This document shows positions 36,146-49,140 of a stretch of 64,000 nt of DNA, one piece after another (position 1 is the stretch's first letter; every line of letters starts with the position of its first letter). A model generated the notes under the pieces. The model was not told where the DNA came from. It searched no databases and saw only the letters and a list, made by a program, of their open reading frames with translations. Both the position numbers and the translations under genes were made by a program. Origin of the DNA: Lamellibrachia satsuma (taxonomy: Eukaryota; Annelida; Polychaeta; Sabellida; Siboglinidae); assembly GCA_033239005.1 (NCBI GenBank), contig BSQZ01000004.1, forward strand, positions 14,479,507 through 14,543,506, given 5' to 3'.

Positions 36146-39077
36146 TTATGCACAGTGCAGCAGACTCAGACCAGATACTTTTGGGGCTCAAAAAACACTG
36201 TGTAGCCTTGACACATTGCCCGCTGGCAGTTGGCACGTCTTGGGTCTGCTATCTTCCTTTTCTGGCCTGGATCCAGTGAACCCATCTTCGCAGTTCTTGG
36301 GTATCTGATGTAGTAAACGGGCTCATCACTGTCGATGGTGTCACCAAGGACTTCAATGCGGTTGTGGGGAAAGGGATGCGCTGTCTATATATGGGAACAG
36401 AGATACCCCTCTTGTCAGGTCTGGATGTGAATTACTACCAAATAGAGACCCCTAGCCTTGCGAAGCGTACACAGGAATGGGTCAATGACCAACACCCAAC
36501 TGTACGGGACACAAGACTGGACTATAGAATTATAATAGAATTTGGCCGTTTTTAACCTCTTTAGTTCCCTAGTGTTTTCATCCATCTGTTGACAACTTTA
36601 GCATACCGATTTTGAGATTGCCCATCCCTTTGGTTTCGATTAACCTCTGAGCTCGGGTTTCCAAGGATTAGGCACAATAGACATTTTGTACTTCAAGATT
36701 AGTAAAATTATAATTATTACTATTATTTTTTTATTCGATTTACTTCCTCAGTAATCAGGCATCTAACATTCATTAACCGGGGAAGACATGTCTTCCATAC
36801 TGTGTCTTATCAGAAAGAAACATACTGTTTATGCAAGCAGGCTTATGTAAACTTGTTTCATTCAGACTTTTACTGTCTCCACCCCTAAATAAAACAAACT
36901 CAAAGGAAAATACTACCAGTGCTAGACACCCGTCATCACCTGTCTGTATGCTTATCACTGGGTGCAACTCTGTTGCACAATCGAAAAACCGGTACTGGCG
37001 AAAACAGTTGCAGCTGCTACTGGGAAGTCGGGCAAGGGTGGTAGATTGGGAGTGGGGAGCTCGGGTGGGAGTGGGAAGCAGGACTGGGAAACTGGGAGTG
37101 GGTGAGAAAAGACAACTGTTCCACAAGCTACAATATATACATTTAGACGTTGAGTACTTGAGGGGCTGTTTCTCCACTGTCCAAACACCGAAACATTGGC
37201 ACCACTAGATGATGGAGTCTGATGGAAGTCATTGTTAATCTTACGTTGTAGAGAGCTGCATTGTCTTGTAGCAATGACAGCATGCCTGTTGCAGTGCGTC
37301 TGCATTACAGTAGGCATTGTGTTAAGCTAAATATACACAAGGCGATATTGTCATGTGCATCGAGTGTATTGCAGCTTGCTCGTCCTATGTATGCTTTGCA
37401 GCAATATAAAATATAACTGATCCTATTTTGAAACGACATCGCATATAATATGAAATGGCCTGAACCTTTTCCAACGACAGAGTGTGATTTATACCTAGTA
37501 GGCAACATTGGTTGGATAAACATTGTGTTTAGGTGGATACATGTCACAGTCTAACATCAAAACACAGACATTGGATCATTATAAGATTCTGATGTCTTGC
37601 AAAGTCCACCCGTAATCCGACATTCAGGCCACCAATTTTTTTGTTGGGACATAGATCCCTTCCACGAGAAGATTCGACTGGACTTGATGCAGAGTTTGAT
37701 CTTACTGCACTTCAAAACACATCTTATCCCCATTGCTACAGTTCACTCAGCTGTCTATAAATACTTCATAATCTGAGCATGTTTATTTCATGGCTGAATA
37801 CTCCCCTGAAAAGTCCAGACTGTTTGAATGATTAGTGCCGAAATGGTCAAGCATTAGCTATGTGATAATGTATTTGATCCACAAGAACATTTTCCCAAGT
37901 TTTTTAGTTTGAAAATGTTTATTCCTACTTGCCACGAGTTTTCATAGCCTAACAAGAGACTGATAACATTGTCCATTGCGGAAGATGCATCCATAGCTAC
38001 AGTTGTCATGTGGGTGGCTTCTCACAACTTCAAAGTTCTTTGATTCGGTGGTGTGGCTGTTGTCTACCATTCCCAAGTAGATGTTGCCTGGGAACCAGCA
38101 ACACAGTTGTCTAAACAGTGGCAAGATTTATGTGGAAAGTTGGGGGTACCTGGCTTGTTGGAGTATCTCCCTGGAATGGGAGCAACAAACAGGAGTGGTA
38201 CTCAGACCCGGGAGAATGCTTGTACCTTGATTCATCTTCTTGTTTTATTATTTAGTGCCACTAAGAACTCCAACTAATTTCCTACCTTCACGTATCTGGA
38301 ATGATGAGTTATTCCGCAGCTGATATTTGTTGAATTAGTGCCTTAGGTTGCCGGGAATGTCAAGGATGGCAGTCCACCAAGGTCGAGGTTGTTCAGAGAA
38401 TCAAAGGGTTCCTTAATATCTTGCATCTATACAAATGAGGTGGCATTTCTGATGCTTCTCTCCAAACTCCATATACATCCTGTATTATGATTTCCAGTGT
38501 GAATAATATGCTGGTGAAGATGTACTTTCAACTTGCTGATTATCTGATTTGAAGTGCAAATAATTTGCATTGCATATATGGTGGTAAGATAAGAAACGTT
38601 CGATTATTGCATTAAACACATCTTATAATAATCATAACATTGTAATGTCAGATCGTGCACACATGTATGGAAAGTATATAGTAACCTTTGGAATAGGGGA
38701 TATATTTTCCTGTGAAGTTGTGCTCCTCCATTAGGTACTGCATGTACTTTGTCATTTATGGAACAACAAAAGCTTCAGTTATTTGTCTTGTCAACTTTTC
38801 TGTCTTGCTGTGATTGTTTCTAAGCACTGAAAACTCACTTAACTGTGCCTCGGCTGAGTTGTTTATTGTGTGGAGTTTTCTACACCCCTGCTGACTGACA
38901 CCAACTGTCTGTTACGTACAGGAGGAGAAATTGCATGGTTTCTTTGATTTACTTGGGTCACAGTTTGCAGATTTTTGGGTCAGTCGGCCATAAAAAGTTT
39001 GACCCAGATCTGTCCTAGGGTCCTGAGTAATTCCTGGTTTTACAGTTGTTCACTAGTTTTTGTAACCAGGCTTTCGG

Positions 39078-39186
39078 CCCCCATAAATACGCTAGCAGTA
39101 GAGGATTGCTGTCTGTGTGTTATTGTTTCCACCCCCATAAATACCCTAGTAGTAAAGGGACGCTGTCTGTGTTTTATTGTTTTCTA
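39078..39186. repeat. ~54-bp tandem duplication
   Basis: CCCCCATAAATAC(G/C)CTAG(C/T)AGTA then a GCTGTCTGTGTBTTATTGTTT-like end, present at ~39079 and ~39133. Confidence 0.85.
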
Positions 39187-39436
39187 CTTCACAGATTATT
39201 AATGTGAGTTTATTAGAACTTTAAAAGTATAGGAGTGTTGATTAAATTGTGTTAGCTTACTATATATATGATGCCACGCGTGAAGTTACTTCTATAGTTT
39301 GATGTTATACAAGAACATTCCTTAAAGCCAAGCCATCTAAATACATTATGGTGTAACAGTTCTAATGCAATTAATTACCATTTAATTTAGTAGCGTAATA
39401 AACATTGCCAATGTTGCACTCATTCATTGCGTGTGT

Positions 39437-39532
39437 CTGTTGTATACTTTACGGTAAAGACACAATGACTGTTGTGTACTTTACGGTAACGACACAATGA
39501 CTGTTGTGTACTTTACGGTAACGACACAATGA
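39437..39532. repeat. 32-bp tandem repeat, 3 copies
   Basis: CTGTTGT(A/G)TACTTTACGGTA followed by A(A/C)GACACAATGA, three times in a row. Confidence 0.93.
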
Positions 39533-41784
39533 CTTCTAGTACATAAATTACGTTACAGTATAGCTTGATGTAGGTACTAGCATTCTCTTGTTTTCAGTTT
39601 GTCCTATCAGCGACCATTGATGGAGGTATTAATTGTACCGCTGACTTTATGGTAGGGTATTTATATTGCATACCAAAGAAACCAACACCAAGGAACTGTC
39701 ATTAAATAATAAATAAAGTGAAATGAGGATCCAACTATGAAGTGCTTTAACTTTTAGCAGATACTTAGCATGTTGACTTGATTAGTTTACATGAAGTAGC
39801 TGTAGATGGTAGATTGCCACTGAGTAAAATCTCCAAATCCCATGGATATGCCTATTTTCCCATGGCATTTTTTTTAACCCTGCAGCTTAGTGTACTTTTA
39901 AGTTTGTTGCATTCATAAAATTCCTCCCAATAGAAAAAAAATTCTGTCTTGGTTATCTCGCCACGCTGTACTTAGACAAGAAAAGTAAGATTGGCCAGCA
40001 ACCTATATATCACTTGTCACAAACTGCCATGCATATGTTTATTTAAAAAAATTTTTATGGGGGACAAAGTTCTGATCCTATAGGGGGAGGGGGGAGGGGT
40101 TGAAACAAGTGGAACAAGAACTGCCATTGCCATTTTGTCTTGAAAACAAATTAATGGGCTTGTTTCTGCAGCATTGTTTATTTTAAAACCACTCTAGCAT
40201 TCAATTAATTGTTTATCTGTGTACAGGTTGTTTGTCTGTGTAAGAGTTGAAGTTCTACGTACCTGAGTAATTATTATCATTAGTGGCAGTGGTATGGGCA
40301 GACAACAGGCATTAAATATTTATTGATTCACTCCCAAGTTAGGGCCTATATATCTGTGCAATGTGGTAGTCCACCTTGGTATTTCCAGAGGGTGTGTGCC
40401 AGCTGGTTTATGCAGCTGTTATTGTGTAATAAACCTACATCGTTGCATCACCACATCAGCAATGAAACATTCCCATGTGATCTTGTTACAGATGTATATG
40501 ACGGTGTCTCTTTCCCTGTCCATATTGCTGATATCAGACAGTGTGGGGTTTGTTTCCATATACAAATCTTGTCTGCATTTTCTTATCCTCTTTGTACCCT
40601 GTTTGGTGCATAATGCAACAAATCCTGTCTGTGGCATGATGTAGCTGTGCAGCGAAACAACATGTTGTACAAATAAATAAATACTCATTTTCGTAGACAG
40701 TGTTTTTGCTGTTTTGTTGGCAGCTCCATCTGGTGTGAGTGTGGTTATGAACAAGGTTATTTCTATTCCGTCCAAGGTGTAGTTACTGCAAAACAGCTAG
40801 ATGTTGCTATCGGCATAAAACACTACAAAGAAAAGGCAAGAACAAATTTATACCACATAATAATGACGCTTTGATCAGGTTAAATAAGTACACGGACATC
40901 TGCACATCTTTGTTTGTACATGCGGGCATGCTTCCCTGTCCTGGATCTAGAGTTGACATCGTGTGGGTGCAGAATCCGGTGTAATGAATGCTTGCGTCAG
41001 TATAGCTGATGGTGGAGTTATACAAATCGGTTTGGTACCCATTCATTATGTGGGAGGTATAAATAAATTCATTCCAGCATCTTTCACAGGGAATTTGTGA
41101 TAAATTGTAGTAAAGAACAATGATGCATTGTAATTCCCCAAATCAGTTGAGTCATTTCACCATTATGTGTACAGAACGCATTGTGTGGTCCTCTACTGTG
41201 GGAACTTATCATCTTTCCAGTAGTATATAATTGGGGAAACCAGTCTTTAATTACACATATTTAAGAACATTCCCACTTTCATTTAATGCTAGATACCCTG
41301 TTCTTGCTGCAGGTGTCTGGATGTCTCTAGGTTAGAAATCTGGGTTAAGTTGTGCTAAAATTTATTCTTGAATCATTATAATTTATTACAATGATGTTCT
41401 CTATTGACAACCTTCTGTAGGGTTGCATATAGGCTATGTACCAAATATAATCAAATTAATTTGAAACTATGCATAACTAATGATACCATGGTTTTAAAGG
41501 TAGTTTTAACCCCTCTACAAGCACATAGATTTGTTTGTTTACAGTGTTATCAACATGGGTCACCACAATATTGCAAGTGTTACTACTACAATACAAAGAA
41601 TGACACTTAAATTACCACTGTTAGAATGCTAGTATTACATTACCACTGGAACAGTGTCACTCTAACTATGCTCCTGGAGTTATAATAAAAACAAATGTAG
41701 CACCTAAATCCTCAAGGACCTGAACTCAGAGGCACAATAAACCAGAATTGTTAAACATATCATAATCATGTCTGTATTGTGCAG

Positions 41785-41947
41785 GTGGGAACGATCTACG
41801 CCTTCAACCAGCATTACATGATAGATGTGCACCCCAGCCGCACTGCAAGGGTGCCCAACGACTCAACCCCTCTACACCACATCATGTATCAGCTGAAAGA
41901 CCCCCACCACTTCTTCACAGACACCCCTGGTCAGCCAGAAGACAAAG
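41785..41947 (+). CDS. ADAMTS-like metalloprotease, exon 3 (end of prodomain)
   Basis: Acceptor TATTGTGCAG|GTG at 41784/41785 and donor AAAG|GTAGGA at 41948. Length is 163 bp; it begins in phase 0 (fits exon 2) and ends in phase 1. It reads VGTIYAFNQHYMIDVHPSRT, then ARVPNDSTPLHHIMYQLKDP and a His/Asp-rich tail. Fused to exon 2 it gives SVCEQL-VGTIYAFNQHYMI, exactly the C..L.G.......Y.I..P pattern that follows the Cys of ADAMTS/ADAM propeptides. The furin site and the HEXXH zinc site should be in later exons, which I could not find before 64000. Up to here the protein has about 210 residues. Confidence 0.85.
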
Positions 41948-42288
41948 GTAGGAAGACACCCCTTTCGTAACTGCTTCATGACCTTGTTCCCTTTGAATAT
42001 TTCTCCTTGTTGATAGAGGCAGGAAACAATCCATTCTCGAAGTACATGAATGTTTGTTTTATATATATGTGTGTATGCACTTCCACAATACTGGACAACA
42101 TAATGAAGACACGAGCAGTCCATGACCAGGGAACAACAAGAAATGGAGAAAATGAAAAAAATGGTTTCCTATATAGCACTAATGCTCGACCTGCAAACCA
42201 TTAAAGCAACACATAAATTTTCACCTCAAATTATATAGATACTATGTTGACTTGCTTATAAAAATAATTTTTTTTACATTGTCTAGGT

Positions 42289-42541
42289 CAATGTGATGTC
42301 AAGTGCACACCATATTGCTGAATTATGTAAGTTACATGGTGTCCACATAGTCACACAGCAAAAAAATTCCTATTGACATGAATTTTCGTTTGCCATATGT
42401 TTAGCATTTCCCACAAACATGTTTACACCATAAGAAAATTCATGTCGTCAATAGGAAATATTTTGTCATGTGAAAGAAGCTTCATCGACGCCGTGTAACT
42501 TACATAATTCAGCAATTTGTTGTGCACTCGACATCATGTTG
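42289..42541. mobile_element. Long inverted-repeat (foldback/MITE-like) element
   Basis: The left arm (42289-42389) begins CAATGTGATGTCAAGTGCAC and ends CCTATTGACATGAATTTTC. The right arm (42434-42541) is its reverse complement with scattered changes: GAAAATTCATGTCGTCAATA, CGTGTAACTTACATAATTCA, then GTGCACTCGACATCATGTTG. The loop is about 44 bp. Arms of ~100 bp would form a long hairpin. No ORF and no clear target duplication. Confidence 0.8.
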
Positions 42542-42694
42542 TACAAGACACAGTGAAAGTGTTAGTGTGGATGCGTGATTTCTTCAGAAGAGAGTTTTTA
42601 GCCTTTTATGTGCACTACACAAAATTGTGTGTTCGGATAACCAGGCTAGTAACCAACAACAGTTGGGGCGATGGCTCTATGGCCAGGGAACATT

Positions 42695-42945
42695 TCGTTC
42701 AGTTACAGTAGTCAATTACAATTACATGAAATTACAGCTCAAAAGAATCCGTTACAATTACAGTACTTCATTGCATGTCAAAATCACAGTTAGAATGTGT
42801 TTACTGTTCAGTTAATTTGCAATGGTCAGTTATAATTATACAGCATCATAAAAGCTCAATTACAGTTACAGTATTAAAAAATTATTTACACTATAATTGT
42901 AATTCATTGCAAATTACACAATTAAAATTGAACCCAACCGTGTAT
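42695..42945. repeat. Third copy of the ATTACAATTACA-rich repeat
   Basis: Contains CAATTACAATTACATGAAAT, CCGTTACAATTACAGTACTT, CAATGGTCAGTTATAATTAT, CATCATAAAAGCTCAATTAC and an end with AATTACACAATTA..AACCCAACC. Same word order and same terminal AACCCAACC as the copy at 36003-36145. Confidence 0.6.
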
Positions 42946-44459
42946 ATGGCAAGATGTTATGGAGATGCTTTTGTACGTTAAGATATAGTGTTGTGTGATG
43001 CCTGTATAGCTAAGTGCTGCATAGACGTCTTATACAGATCTTCGAAATGAATGAATGAAATGCATAATATGATCCAAGTTAAACACTTGAGGTAAACCAG
43101 CTATTAAGTTGGCTGCATTCTAATACTCGACGTTGAACAACTGTGTAAATATATGCATGCTATGCTAGTATGCTTAGTGTAGTTATGCACTGATTCATAT
43201 TAACTCCAACTCCAAATTGAGAATCATTATCTTGTAGATTGATGTGGTATTCATAGTTTATTTCAAGAGCTGCGCTAGAGTTTGTTATACCCCCATTACT
43301 GTTGGAACTGGAATGTAAATCAGTAGTTTTGTTCAGAATGCAATCTTGAATCTTATTTGTTCTGCTTTACAAACAGTGCAGCTTTAATATGAGTTATAGT
43401 ATCTGACATGTTGAAACATCCCAACCAGGTGCTGCATATAACGTACCCTGCTTAAATGTATGAACACAAGGGTTGGGTTGTGACAACCTTAAATACAACA
43501 CCACTGATCCCCACATTGCGTGTGGCCTGTGGATATTATTACCCAGCATGCCCCCTTTGGGCATTCCCCATGGAGCCATTTCCTTGAATGGATGTCTTGA
43601 TTATCCAGTTCTGTGTCACCTTAAACTTGACAAGGCTTATTCATGTCTCTTGTGTGGATACTGTAGCTATGGGACAGGAGACAGTCGGTGGGAAATATTG
43701 CGTTTACTTGTCACAGTGCTGGTGGCCTAAAACACATCTGCGTCAGTATGATTATATGAACCTGCTTGAGTGTCATTTAATGACATCCTCTGACATGTTA
43801 CCTGGGTGGTACCTTCCATGGTCCTTCAGGCGTTCAAACTGAGTAGCATATAGATGAGTAGTGGCGGAATTCTGGGTGGGTGTTTTCACCCCCAAGGTGT
43901 GCGATGGCAATAATAATTTGAAGGATACATCACTGGATATAAGTTAAATTATGAGTACAGTAGTTATCTTTGGTTGCAAGCTGCTGGGGTATCACGTGGT
44001 GTGACTTTTATGATTCCTGAATGAACGAGGTCTTGGTGGCACTGGAGTTCCAGTTTGTATCATTGGGATCAGGATATCATTGACGTCTGGATACCTGAGA
44101 CTGTGTAATAAATTAATTAAAAATCCACGTGGATGTATGTATCCAGATACCACATTAATCTGGTTGGTACTAGTGGGCTATGTTGCATGGAAAGTAGATA
44201 TGTATGGGGGGGGGTGTTTAAGAGTGCTCAGATGTTTTTATTTATGAACCTTTTTCTCGTTGTATTGCTCTTCCACTTTAGCACTCTCTATGGCTTCATT
44301 TCAAAGTGTAAAATCGGTTGCCTGGCAGATATTCATAAAAGATTGAGATACTGATATCATACATGCAACTAAAAGTTCAAGCTTACAATTACTTATATAT
44401 TAACTCACATGGTTTACAAACCAGTCTCGCATGTCCAGGTATCTAGGGGCACATTGTTC

Positions 44460-44812
44460 ACAATGCCAGGGTCTGAGTGCCTGATCTCCTTGCTCACATT
44501 GCTTGGTTACCAAACTTATAGTGCCTGGCTACCAAATTCATAGTGCCTGGTTACCAAACTCATAGCGCCTGGCCACCAAACTCATAGCGCCTGGCCACCA
44601 AACTCATAGCGCCTGTTCACAAATTCATAGTGCCTGATTACCAAACTCATAGTGCCTGGCCACCAAACTCATAGCGCCTGGTCACCAAATTCATAGTGCC
44701 TGGTTACCAAACTCATAGTGCCTGGTCACCAAATTCATAGTGCCTGGTTACCAAACTTATAGTGCTTTGTTACGAAATTCAAAGTGCCTGGTTACCAAAC
44801 TCACAAAGTTCA
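44460..44812. repeat. 22-bp tandem repeat, ~14 copies
   Basis: Unit AGTGCCTGGTTACCAAACTC followed by AT, with variants AGCGCCTGGCCACC and AAATTCAT. Copies decay at both ends. Confidence 0.95.
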
Positions 44813-46000
44813 CAATTGTTGGTTTTCAGACTCACAATGCTTCATCGCCAAGTGCACCCTGTTTAATTTAGGTGGGTTTTATGCAAATTTAGTGCCAGCT
44901 CTTTTTCTGACAGATATAATCTCCCGACCAATTGTCTTGCAAAAAAAACTTGCAAACAAACTAGAACCATGGAGCAGACGGCTGGGTGGGCAGGGGGTGA
45001 CTGGTTGTACCCTAATGCGTCTCATGTAACTAGAGGCAACAGGTTGGTGACAGGAAACAGATGTCTTGCCCATCAGCCCTAAATGTAAGGCTAGTTGACT
45101 AGTTAACCCCCTCAGCACTCCTGGCTGTCACCTGCTTTCTTCCCATTGCCATGCATTAATAAAACATGGCTGTTCTTGTGATCACAGTTGCAATGTTACA
45201 ACTACATATATTTTTGTACCCTGGAAGAAATAATTTTTAGTACTGCAGGGAAGTGGGCATATTTGAGGACTACAGTAGTTATGCTGGTCAGAGGGGACAT
45301 TTCTGGTGACTGATTGACAGCATATGGACCTGTCAGTGATGGAAGGGTCCCCAGTGTAGACAAAATCTTCTTGCTTTTGGTAACTTCTGACAACGTGTGC
45401 CATTGTGATAAAATTTGAATTGTTATTTTTGAACAGGACTTTAAAAGGTTGTTATTGTTGCCTATTGAATAACAAATTGTGATCTAACCCCGCCACCTGT
45501 TATCCAGTTCTGGCGTGATATGTGTGATGGAATACCGCTGTTGACTAGGCTTTGAGTTAGCCAGTCTAAGTTGTCAGAATGTTGATCAGGTAGACTTGTT
45601 CCGGTGACAAGATTGTGATCTTCCTGGCCATTTATTCACACACCAGTGAGTGGTCTTCCTGTGGTCTCATCAGTGATGGTCTTTGCGGATCTGTCACCAG
45701 TAGAAAGTGACAAAATGACACATCTAGTCTTCCTATCTGATGCGTCAGCTTGGCCGCAAATTGTTCTGTCACAAATCCCATCCGTCTTGGATGTAAAAAA
45801 ATCACGCTCTTTTCTAGGTACTTTTTTTGCACTGTTCCGGTTGGTAAGCATGTTCAGTTTTCAACACCCAATAGCATTAACAACTGGTTGTTGTCTGTTC
45901 TGCGCCCAGATCAGGTAAATAGTGTTTTGTCTGCTGTTTGTGGTGTTGCTGTTGCTTTTTCTTGGATTATTGCTGCTGCCGCTGCTGCACTGACTGCTGC

Positions 46001-46034
46001 TCCTCACTCACTCACTCACTCACTCACTCACTCC
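46001..46034. repeat. (TCAC)n microsatellite
   Basis: About eight CACT units after a CTG-rich stretch (45940-46000). Confidence 0.9.
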
Positions 46035-47473
46035 ACATGGACATTCATGCTGACACGTCATGTAAGGTTATTACTAATCAATATCATATTGAACTTACAT
46101 GAACTTACATGATCTTCTTCAATTTCCCTCAGAATTGGCTTGGTTGTTTTTACTTAGTTCATCTGCCCAGCTAAAGCTCACTTGAGCGTACAATTTCCAC
46201 ACAACCCATCTAGGGCCACCCAGATGGACGTGATTGTAGAACTAAAGATGGGTACCATGCACAACCCCAGGGCATGTTGATAAGCACAACACTTGGTTTG
46301 GTATGCTATTGTCTGCCTGCTGCAGTTTCCCCGCCTACTTGACCAGGGTAGACTTTGGGTTCCCAAGCCTGTTTGATGCTTGCTGACCCCATTTTTCTGT
46401 TTACCCTCTCAACTGATCAAGCCCCAACTTGTCACCCCTCCATATGCCCTGTTTGCAATGCTCTCAGACTTGTCACCCCTTGAGGCGTCTCATCTCTTCC
46501 CTGCAACACTCAGCCCCATCAAGCTAGCAAGGTGGGGTGGGGAGGTTTGCCTTCAAAGGCTTCATGGGGGAACTTGTTTTATTGTGCCGCCCCATGTCAG
46601 GATTTGAGTTAATAAATCACCCTCTATTCATTCATGTTGAAGTGGGATGGTACTCATGGGGTATTTGAATGGCTTGTAGGGAATAAAGTCACCACATGTA
46701 ATGGGATAGTTGAGTGGGGCGGTTGAATAGGGTGTAGGAAGTTAAGTCATAGGCATAAAATAAGGAGTAAGGCCACAGGAAATACAGTCATGGAAGAAAA
46801 GTAAAAATAAAGTCCTGAGGAAAATTAACTGTCATATAAATTGAGTGATGGAGAAGGATAACTTTTTAAATGATGAAGGTTTTGCAAATCCTAATGTATT
46901 AACCAAAAGTTTGAATTTATTTTGTCACCTTTCAATAGGGGACAAGTGTAAAATATATAAACCTTTAAATAAGCAGTCGCATAGAGCAGGCAGTTATGCA
47001 TGATGTCAGTGACCATAGGGCAATCAACTCCAGATAACATGTAGTTTTCATTGAATATTTTATTTCCATAACAACATCATAAGTTATCGTCAACACATTA
47101 ATGATGAAATATGCTTCTCCCACTTAGTTTGGAGATCTGAATTACTCTTTAACAACCCCAGGAAAGCAGATTGCTGCAATAAATCTAAAGATGAGGTCAT
47201 ACTCAAGTATGACATCATTTAAAGATGTAATTTGATGCGGAGTTTCTAGATTGGGCAACCTTTGAAAGTTACTGAGTGATGGATATAGACAGACTTTTAC
47301 GACATGTGCTAACATATTTGAAACTTGATATACAAACTGTATGAAAATTTGGTGAAGTTGAAGAGAACTAGATTAACAAAGCTGTCATCTCAATTACTTC
47401 ATTTAGGGCCAATACATCTTGGGGAGCATCCTTGATTGTGCTAGGATTTTTTTTAACAACCTTAAATTCATGC

Positions 47474-47548
47474 GTGCAGGCATGCATGCACATAAGCATG
47501 CATGCATGCCATGCACGCATGCATGCAGGCATGCACACACACATTACC
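47474..47548. repeat. GCATGCAT-rich palindromic simple repeat
   Basis: CATGCATGCA words, with AGGCATGCATGCACATAAGC and GCATGCATGCCATGCACGCA, then CACACACA. Self-complementary, so able to form hairpins. Confidence 0.85.
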
Positions 47549-49080
47549 TCATAGAATAAATGTTAACTTTGACATGTGAAACTGTGTTAATTGAAGAGTT
47601 TATAATTTTTAATGGGCACACTTCTGTTACATGTGGTGTAGCAATTGTAGGCTAAATTGGCTCATTTGTGCTAAAACATGAAATAAAAATTTAATAATTG
47701 GAGTATATGCATGCTTGCTGTATGTCATGTCATTTCTTTTAGGTTCAGGCTGAAGAATGGATTAGTCTAGACTAGTTATGGAACAGGTTGAGTGTGAAAG
47801 TGGTCTGACTCCTGAGCAATTACTCATCACCAATCATGAAACCGTCTGGATGTGTAACAGTGATACCATTTTGGCATGATCCATCCAAGCAAAAACGTTG
47901 GCTAGGCAACATATGGTTTTACACAGCAACAATTATATTCATTTTTGTTGGCAGTCAAATGCATGAATATCTTGAAAATTTTGGTCCCCAAATTTGTAGC
48001 ACATTTTAGCTGTCTAGACATGGACAAAAACGCACTAATTTGTTTTTATAGTTTCAAATAACACATGCCAGTACCCGCAGGTAATTCTACCCTGCATGTA
48101 GCAATGTTGTATTAGTAGAGGTGTTCAGATGTGATAAAAATAAAATAATTTTCAAAGCAAAAAAATCCTGGTGTGCACCAATTCCAAAAAATAGTGATCT
48201 CTTCGAATGACTTCCTACCAGGTGCATAGGTGTGGAAGAGATGGTTTGCCTCAGTGGCTGATTTATGGAGTGGTTGAACTGGGCCTGGCTGTATCACCTG
48301 GTTGTTTGGCAGACCTCCCTCGCCACTGGGAGATTGCATTCCCCGGCTGATCTCTAACCTACATCATGAATGCTCGGTTGCTTACTTAAGGTGGTACAGT
48401 GGTGAGCAGACTTGCCAAGTTCGGAAGGCCCGAAAGGGGTAGATTAGTGCATACGACAAAAAGTTCGGGGTTGCGACGTCGCATTATCAGTTGACGACCG
48501 GCAGACACACTAGGGACACAGCACAACAAACACACTATTAACCACAATGGTTAAACGCATTATTTTAATACAAACAAGAAATAGTAATTATATACAACTT
48601 AAATAAGGTACATATAGGTACATAAATAACAATTATACAACAGGCAAAAATGCAGGTAAAAAATACTGAGCATAACGTAAGGAGCATAAAAATTAAGGTA
48701 ATGGATAAAAAACATATAGCAGTGAAAATAGCTCCACATTTCAATTACGCAAACACGCACATTCTATGCTGAAATGTTCAAATGATAAAAATATAAAAAT
48801 TATACAACAATAATTACAGGCTAGACATGCATGCAGCAATGTAAAAAACAAGCACAGATCAGCAAGAAACACCATGTTGACAAAAGGTCACTTAATACAG
48901 TACAGATTACAGAATAATAGCGTTAAATAAGGCAATACTGATAAATAAATAAAAATGCCATGCAAGAAATATACAAAGCTATACACAATTCTGACTGAGA
49001 TTGATAAATGTAAAAACTGCCTGGAATGTGCAAATGACATAAATAAAAAATACGCTAATGTACAAATGCACAAAATAAAA

Positions 49081-49084
<4 letters not shown>

Positions 49085-49138
<54 letters not shown>
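49085..49138. repeat. (TA)n microsatellite
   Basis: Pure TA tract of about 50 bp. The neighbouring AT-rich DNA (48540-49080) has no supported gene. Confidence 0.97.

Positions 49139-49140
<2 letters not shown>

Larger units (their letters stand above)
25611..41784 (+). other. Intron 2 of the ADAMTS-like gene
   Basis: 16.2-kb, AT-rich intron (GTGAGT to TTGTGCAG). Supported content is listed separately: a tRNA-like SINE candidate (29318), a mini-exon candidate (30118), direct repeats (30368/30625, 31891, 39078, 39437) and the ATTACAATTACA family (35712-36145). At 34540-34690 there are short TA-rich patches. 26000-29300, 32170-34530, 36150-39000 and 39540-41780 hold only short frames with no recognised domain and no RNA gene that I can see. 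Confidence 0.65.

Noticed and set aside
36364..36555. 63-codon frame MGKGMRCLYMGTEIPLLSGL
   Set aside because: Somewhat protein-like, but no family recognised, short, and without clear exon signals in the large intron.
40419..41046. Two minus-strand frames (118 and 79 codons) with some Cys residues
   Set aside because: No known domain, no convincing splice sites and no start context; may be chance in the intron.
48390..48490. Possible tRNA-derived SINE (GGTACAGTGGTGAGCAG... GTTCGGGGTTGCG)
   Set aside because: The A-box and B-box resemblance is too weak and no second copy or tail was seen.
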